49,841 nt of DNA from Legionella gratiana (GTDB taxonomy: Bacteria; Pseudomonadota; Gammaproteobacteria; Legionellales; Legionellaceae), in NCBI RefSeq assembly GCF_001467695.1, contig NZ_LNYE01000007.1, forward strand, positions 1-49,841, written 5' to 3'. Of the stretch, positions 44,489-49,841 are shown in pieces; position 1 is the stretch's first letter; each line of letters starts with the position of its first letter. A program made the position numbers and the translations under genes. The notes under the pieces are model-generated. The model ran no database searches, had not been told where the DNA came from, and worked only from the letters and a program-made list of their open reading frames with translations.

Positions 44489-47400
44489 TTAACGCGTTAG
44501 TCCAGGTATGTGAGTTAATGCCTGCGTAAAGCCTTGATTGGATACAATAATCGGAATAAGTCTTTCCATAGCATGCAAGATCGATCCATCATACGGCAAT
44601 GGCTCTTCAGGATACATATCCCACGAATATTTTAATTCAAACAAAGGTTTAATAGCTTCAGGTCTTGCCCAAAACATAGTTCCTACAGGAAAATTAAAGT
44701 GATGCTCAGGTATACTTGAAAGTTTCATTTTCTCCGCGAGTTCATCAGCAAAAACTTTATTTTTTCCCCAATCTAATAAATACGGATCATCAGCAAAAAC
44801 TAAACCAATTTTTATATCCTTTTTAAATTCATTTATAATTTGATCAGCCATTAGATGCTTACCACCTAATAAATTTTCTATAAGAAAAAGATACCAATCG
44901 CGAGCAAATTGAGCATTTTTAATGTCTAAGCTTTTTTTAGTATGAAAATGACCTATCACTTCGTATTTTTGTAATTCATCAGCAAACGCACTTATCAATG
45001 GCCCTATATCTCTACCTCTATTGGGAACAGCTTTGATTTTAGTATTTATTTGCTCATAGTCTGATAAAATTTCCGATACTTGTTTGAATAAGACCTCATT
45101 AGTACTAACATAGACATCGAAATCTGATTCATTAATTTGAATACGATCCATGAGGTCTTTTAAAAGGTCAGAATAAAAAACATGGATATGAATAGCACAT
45201 CGTAATTTTTTCTCATTACCAAAAAAACTATCACTCGGAATAATTATTTGCTCTTGCCAGGGACCTTTTGGTTTTCCCGATCGGATATAATCAGCAAATG
45301 GTTCTACAGTATCATCCTTATTTTTATTATAAATATGGTAAATTGTTTGATTAAATCCAGGTGCTGGTTTCCTAAGCAAGTTAACTTTACTGTGCCAAGA
45401 CCTAACATACTTTCGGATAGCATCTTGCCGGCTAACATCCGATTGTAAATAGAAATCTACTTTAAAATCATCTGAATTTTCTAAAGTAATACAATCAAGC
45501 TCTTCTTGCCTAACAAGTTTCATTTGATTCTTTGAAAGAAATAATAAGTTAGAAACATAATTGTTCATATCAAAATAGTTTTGAGCTAATTTTTTAATTT
45601 TTGATGAAATTAAAGAATAGTATTCGGGCGACTGATAAAATCGAATAATTTTCTGCATTGATTCAATAATACTTAAATGAGATATAATGCATTCGGTAGT
45701 ATCCGAATCCTGCTGTAAAATTTCAGCTATTCCAGTTCCTTGATCAAAGCAAATCAGTGGTTTTCCAAGCACCATTACATCAATAGCCACATTCGGCAGA
45801 GGGTCTAAACGTGAAGATAAATAAAATAAATCTGCCTGTTGATACAATTCATCTAAGTTAGAAACTTCATCAATCAATTCAAAGTAACCTGTTAAATTAG
45901 AACGTTCAATTTGTGCTTCAAGATAACAAGAATAAGAAATATCATGCTCCGGATCATATCCTGAACCAACCCACAACATTTTAATATTATATTCTGGATA
46001 AGATCGTTTCAGTTCTGCCGCAGTTGCAATAAATAGATCAACTCCCTTTCGATAATGTACTGAACCTACACCTAAAACTAAAAAAGGTTTAGACTGCAAT
46101 TGATTGTCATAGGTTTTATGACTTTTAATATTTATTTCATGATTCTTTCTCATTATCCCAGCTTCCACAGGTATATTTGATTTACCTTGAGAAAGTACTT
46201 GGGTCGAATGAATCGCCTTTTCAGTATAATTACTAATCGCATTATCTTGAACAATTTTAGCAGGGAAAACTATTTTACCAGCCCATAGAAAAGCATCCAT
46301 AAACTTACAATGAGGACGTGTATATGTTGCAAATTCATGAATTAAGAGAATACTTGGGATAAAACGTCTCGCTAAAGGCTCCAACACATAAAAGGACTCA
46401 ATTGAATTAACAATTGAGAATTTAACATTATATTGCTCAACCGCTTGATGCACCAAATTATCTATAAAAAACCTATTAGAATGAATTGACCTATCGATGC
46501 TTATTATCGCATTACAGGTTTGCTCAAAAAATAAAGTTATACCACCAGAATTTAACAGTAGAATAACTACATTGAATTGCTTTTTTAATTCTTCCGCAAT
46601 ATTAAGTGCAAGTATTGGTGCTCCTGTTCTAGAGGCATCATGGCTTACTAAAAGTACAGTTTCATTTGCATCATTAAAAGGAGTTACATCTTTATATAGA
46701 TTAAAAGGACTTCCTCTTCTTCCTTCCGATTTTCCATAATTTATAAAATGAAAATAAGGATCTATATCCGCATTTGCGATATCAGGATAAAGTGTTAAAT
46801 AATAATCCTTATCAAACTCGTATGGGGAAATTAAATTCTCGTTAAGTGTAACTTGAGGACTAGTGGGTAAATCTACCTCTTTAGATTTAACACTTGTAGA
46901 GAGTGTACTTTTATTCCAAAAGCATCTAGGAGGGAATGCTAAAGAATAATGACTACCTGTTAGACTTAAATTAGGATTATAAAATGGATCGTTTTGCAGT
47001 AAATCACTCCAATATTTTACCATATAAATAACTTCTTTCTTTTCTTGGGCTTTTTCTTCTTCAGTTTGGGCACTACCTCTAGTTAATGATTCATGATGAT
47101 ATAATTCTGCATAAGGAGTCCAAAGAATTCGATAACCTTTACTATAGGCACGTAAACAAAGATCGACATCGTTGAAAGCCACTTTCAACGTATTTTCTTC
47201 AAATCCATCTAATTCTTCAAATACCGAACGTCGCATAGCCATACATGCAGCCGTAACTGCTAAAAAATTTTGTGACAATGAATCTTTTCCCATATAACCA
47301 TGTATTTTTCTAGGCCATCTGGAAAATATATGTCCAGCTACTAAACCATAACCACCAATAACACCAGCATGTTGGATAGTATCATCAGGATAATAAAGTT

Positions 47401-48925
47401 TGGCACCAACCACCCCAATTTCAGTCCTCATAACTTGGCTAACCATCTCCGTTAGCCAACAAGAAGAAATAACTTCCGTATCATTATTAAGAAATAATAC
47501 TATTTCTCCCTGTGCTTGTGTTACAGCAAAATTATTGATTTTTGAGTAATTAAAGGGTTTATAGTAAGGAATAATTTTAATTTTTTGATTCTGTTTTAAT
47601 TGTTCAAAATAATCATATGTTTTTTGTTGCTGACTTTGATTATCAACAATTATTAATTCAAAATTGGAATATTCAGTTTTTTTAAGAATGCTTTCAATGC
47701 AACATTTAAGCACATCTACTTTATCTTTTGTTGGAATAATAATACTTACTAAAGGTTCAACCTTAGGTAAAGGATAAATAACACGATGAAAATTAGGTAA
47801 AAAAGGATTTTGTCCTACTTGTGCGCCAATTATATTTTGACGTTCTAAATGGGCTTGAATTGCGTTTCGTGCTGTATCTTCACATGTATATGCTTTTGAA
47901 TTTGACACAGACTCGGAAAGAATACGCCAGTGATATAAAACATGTGGAATATGACGAATTTGATCTGGTGTAATCACTTCAATAACTCGAAGCGCCAAAT
48001 CATAATCTTGACTCCCTTCATAGCCTTTACGAAACCCACCCACGTTGTTAACTACTGAACGCTTATAAACACCCAAATGACTGATAAAGTTATGGCTGTA
48101 AAATAAGTCTGGATTCCAATCTGACTTAAAGTAAGGTTCGTAACGTGTTCCGTAGCTATCGATTTTATCTTCATCGCTATAAATTAATACAGCATTAGGA
48201 TAATAATTCAATTCTTCAGCGATTTTATATAATGCATGCTCCGTTAATTCATCATCATGATCTAATAAAGCGATGAATTCACCTGTCGCCAATTGCAATG
48301 CACTATTACTTGACTCCGAAATATGGCCATTCGTTTCACGATAAATGACTTTAATTCGTGAATCTCTTTTAACATAATCACTTAAAACTTGTTTTACATG
48401 AGCAGCAGTAGAAGCATCATCAGCAATACAAAGTTCCCAATAAGGATAGAGTTGTTTTAGAACAGAATCAATTGCTAGCTTTAACCATTTTTCAGATGAG
48501 TTATAAACTGGCATAACTATAGAAATAGTAGGGGTATATTCCAGATTAGCTATTTTATCTTTAATATTTTGCCTATCACTCTCAGTAATAGTGTCATATA
48601 AACTAACCCAATCTTTATAATTTCTTTTGGTATTCGTAAATTTCTTACGTGTTTTTTCAAGATGTACTAAAGGATTGATACCTTCTTTTTCTACCTCAGG
48701 ATACTCTGATAAATAATCGGCGGTTGAAAAATTAGGACCAGGATCACGTCTTTCAACAGCACCATATTGTACGAAATGAAATACTGGATCTAAACCGGAG
48801 GCTTTTACATCAGGATAACGATTTAAATACCAATTAGCATCAAAATAAACACTATTCTTACAAATTCTAATCGTTTTTTTATTTGATACCTTACTTCTTC
48901 GCCAAATTTCCATTAATCGAAACAT
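44489..48925 (-). CDS. Multidomain glycosyltransferase (GT2-GT2-GT4-RgpF)
   Basis: This 1478-residue protein has no membrane helix or signal, so it is cytosolic or peripheral. Residues 26-90 form a YFDANWYLNRYPDV repeat. GT2 domain one (132-345) has DDAST and DHDDE. GT2 domain two (390-620) has VDNQS and LNNDTE. A second YPDI repeat is at 703-745. A GT4 domain (755-1075) has LGVGSVHYRKGVD and VMVLGKPLICFDQGTG. The last part (1240-1470) is RgpF/rhamnan-synthesis-like (CAIHIHVFY, KAVPNRGRDIGP, HTKKS). A single chain with three transferase sites could build a polysaccharide repeat stepwise, perhaps with rhamnose from dTDP-rhamnose. GGGA precedes the ATG. The epimerase follows 22 bp after its stop. 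Confidence 0.85.
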   Translation of the reverse strand: MFRLMEIWRRSKVSNKKTIRICKNSVYFDANWYLNRYPDVKASGLDPVFHFVQYGAVERRDPGPNFSTADYLSEYPEVEKEGINPLVHLEKTRKKFTNTKRNYKDWVSLYDTITESDRQNIKDKIANLEYTPTISIVMPVYNSSEKWLKLAIDSVLKQLYPYWELCIADDASTAAHVKQVLSDYVKRDSRIKVIYRETNGHISESSNSALQLATGEFIALLDHDDELTEHALYKIAEELNYYPNAVLIYSDEDKIDSYGTRYEPYFKSDWNPDLFYSHNFISHLGVYKRSVVNNVGGFRKGYEGSQDYDLALRVIEVITPDQIRHIPHVLYHWRILSESVSNSKAYTCEDTARNAIQAHLERQNIIGAQVGQNPFLPNFHRVIYPLPKVEPLVSIIIPTKDKVDVLKCCIESILKKTEYSNFELIIVDNQSQQQKTYDYFEQLKQNQKIKIIPYYKPFNYSKINNFAVTQAQGEIVLFLNNDTEVISSCWLTEMVSQVMRTEIGVVGAKLYYPDDTIQHAGVIGGYGLVAGHIFSRWPRKIHGYMGKDSLSQNFLAVTAACMAMRRSVFEELDGFEENTLKVAFNDVDLCLRAYSKGYRILWTPYAELYHHESLTRGSAQTEEEKAQEKKEVIYMVKYWSDLLQNDPFYNPNLSLTGSHYSLAFPPRCFWNKSTLSTSVKSKEVDLPTSPQVTLNENLISPYEFDKDYYLTLYPDIANADIDPYFHFINYGKSEGRRGSPFNLYKDVTPFNDANETVLLVSHDASRTGAPILALNIAEELKKQFNVVILLLNSGGITLFFEQTCNAIISIDRSIHSNRFFIDNLVHQAVEQYNVKFSIVNSIESFYVLEPLARRFIPSILLIHEFATYTRPHCKFMDAFLWAGKIVFPAKIVQDNAISNYTEKAIHSTQVLSQGKSNIPVEAGIMRKNHEINIKSHKTYDNQLQSKPFLVLGVGSVHYRKGVDLFIATAAELKRSYPEYNIKMLWVGSGYDPEHDISYSCYLEAQIERSNLTGYFELIDEVSNLDELYQQADLFYLSSRLDPLPNVAIDVMVLGKPLICFDQGTGIAEILQQDSDTTECIISHLSIIESMQKIIRFYQSPEYYSLISSKIKKLAQNYFDMNNYVSNLLFLSKNQMKLVRQEELDCITLENSDDFKVDFYLQSDVSRQDAIRKYVRSWHSKVNLLRKPAPGFNQTIYHIYNKNKDDTVEPFADYIRSGKPKGPWQEQIIIPSDSFFGNEKKLRCAIHIHVFYSDLLKDLMDRIQINESDFDVYVSTNEVLFKQVSEILSDYEQINTKIKAVPNRGRDIGPLISAFADELQKYEVIGHFHTKKSLDIKNAQFARDWYLFLIENLLGGKHLMADQIINEFKKDIKIGLVFADDPYLLDWGKNKVFADELAEKMKLSSIPEHHFNFPVGTMFWARPEAIKPLFELKYSWDMYPEEPLPYDGSILHAMERLIPIIVSNQGFTQALTHIPGLTR

Positions 48926-49258
48926 TTTTTCCCTAAGTTTTAAGTAAATCTAAATTAATACTTTTAAAAATTCAGAGCTTTTCGTCTGGTTAATCGTGTA
49001 ATACTTTAGTGCATTAAATTGAAGAATACAACTATGATTTTTTAATACATTTTTCCTTAGATTGAGACTATTCTAGTGCATTGATATCAAATTTTAACAG
49101 ATCGATGTTTGCGGCTATCTATAATTGAAAGGACCAAAAGGCTAATATTAGTTTGAAACTAAGAATATATTTAAAACAAAGCTGTCATAGTTGCTAATGT
49201 GCATATAACTTGAGTTTAGATACATAAATTTAATTCATTCGACACTCTAGTTATTTAT
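48926..49258. other. Gene-free AT-rich gap
   Basis: This 333-bp stretch between the large glycosyltransferase and the coiled-coil gene contains no frame worth reporting, no strong hairpin and no recognisable repeat. It should hold the promoter of the glycosyltransferase, but I cannot place one with confidence. Confidence 0.5.
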
Positions 49259-49841
49259 TCAGAAAACCTTTTGAGTTTCATAATGCACTAAAGGATTCAT
49301 ACCCATTTGTTCTACTTCTGGATTTTCTTCCAAATAACATAAGGTTGAAAAATTAGGACCTGGATCTCGTTTTTCAGCTGCACCATATTTTAAATAATGC
49401 ATTACCGGATCTAGTCCTGAGACTTTTACATCAGGATAAGAATCCAGGTACCATTTCTTATCAAAAAAAACACTTTTTTTACAAATTTTCATAGGGTTTT
49501 TTAATGTTTTCTTCCTAATAAATAGAGTAAATTGATTTTTCCTTTTAAAAGATTTAATAACTTGTTCTAAAAACAATATCTTTTTGTCTTTATATTCATC
49601 AATATTTTCTAAATTCTCAACATACTTTTCTTTATCTTTAATCATATACTCCAAATTTCTTATATGATTGTTTTTCTCTTCAAACATCTGCTCTAGATTT
49701 TCGATATGTTCTTCTTTATCTTTAACCATACACTCCAAATTTCTTATATGATTATCGTTCTCTTCAAACATCTGTTCTAGATTTTCGATATGCTCTTCTT
49801 TATCTTTAACCATATGCTCTAAATTTATTATATGGTTGTCT
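49259..49841 (-). CDS. Coiled-coil protein ending in the glycosyltransferase-type YPDV repeat (N terminus outside window)
   Basis: The frame is open to the window edge, so the N terminus is missing. Three near-identical 28-residue units (four heptads each, NHIRNLE.MVKDKEEHIENL) form a long coiled coil. A basic linker follows (KSFKRKNQF...), then FFDKKWYLDSYPDVKVSGLD and EENPEVEQMGMNPLVHYE, the same repeat that opens the 1478-residue glycosyltransferase. The frame stops exactly where that protein would begin its first GT2 domain. It is either a natural short protein or a truncated paralogue. The function is unknown; it may tether to the same glycan machinery. Confidence 0.6.
   Translation of the reverse strand, partial: DNHIINLEHMVKDKEEHIENLEQMFEENDNHIRNLECMVKDKEEHIENLEQMFEEKNNHIRNLEYMIKDKEKYVENLENIDEYKDKKILFLEQVIKSFKRKNQFTLFIRKKTLKNPMKICKKSVFFDKKWYLDSYPDVKVSGLDPVMHYLKYGAAEKRDPGPNFSTLCYLEENPEVEQMGMNPLVHYETQKVF
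49589..49840 (-). repeat. 84-bp tandem repeat coding for a coiled coil
   Basis: Three units of 84 bp, at 49840-49757, 49756-49673 and 49672-49589, encode 28 residues each. The first two are nearly identical in DNA; the third has drifted (MIKDKEKYVENLENIDEYK). The array may continue beyond the window. Such arrays vary in number between strains by slippage. Confidence 0.75.

Overview
The window looks like a chromosomal segment of a Legionella species or a close relative. It is AT-rich. It carries a FrgA-type siderophore synthetase behind a Fur box, a GGA-rich RsmY/RsmZ-type sRNA with a LetA-type palindrome, 11-bp-phased TTAA half-sites of the Legionella PmrA type, large coiled-coil/membrane proteins that look like Dot/Icm substrates, and a rhamnose/O-antigen gene block. 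The species cannot be named from the sequence alone. I saw no tRNA, rRNA or CRISPR array.

Left part (1-23.4 kb) is a mosaic of single genes and short units. These are a structured repeat pair, pyruvate decarboxylase (pdc), a macrodomain/PARG-like membrane protein, ubiX, a Fur-controlled NIS siderophore synthetase, and an NTF2-like secreted protein. They are followed by a coiled-coil effector candidate with a six-unit phased promoter array, an S9 peptidase, the sRNA, a secreted lipase-like hydrolase, small lipoproteins, a TPP-enzyme/aldehyde dehydrogenase pair, glutaminase, a decayed 2H-like gene, a beta-barrel-like protein, an AadK-like nucleotidyltransferase and a Gdx/SugE exporter. A hairpin repeat family (TTCGACATAAAA core) sits in three intergenic gaps.

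Middle part (23.5-32.9 kb, + strand) is a dTDP-rhamnose locus. rmlB-rmlA and rmlC-rmlD are separated by a GT-C-like membrane protein and a three-gene unit (epimerase, FAD oxidoreductase, GtrA flippase-like). A MITE-like 22-bp perfect hairpin precedes rmlC. After rmlD lies the truncated 5' part of a group II intron on the minus strand, with the first codons of its reverse transcriptase.

Right part (32.9-49.8 kb, - strand) is a surface-glycan block. In transcription order it holds the end of a coiled-coil protein, a 1478-aa multidomain glycosyltransferase, a sugar epimerase, and a six-gene run: GT-C, HAD-UbiA fusion, DprE1-like, DprE2-like, and two further membrane proteins. The run resembles the mycobacterial decaprenyl-phospho-arabinose pathway and adds three candidate users of the lipid-linked sugar. 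The two terminal membrane proteins end in one and three copies of the same roughly 121-residue extracytoplasmic module with two conserved cysteines. I did not recognise this module, and I regard the run as the most novel system here: a lipid-linked pentofuranose glycan pathway with module-carrying transferases.
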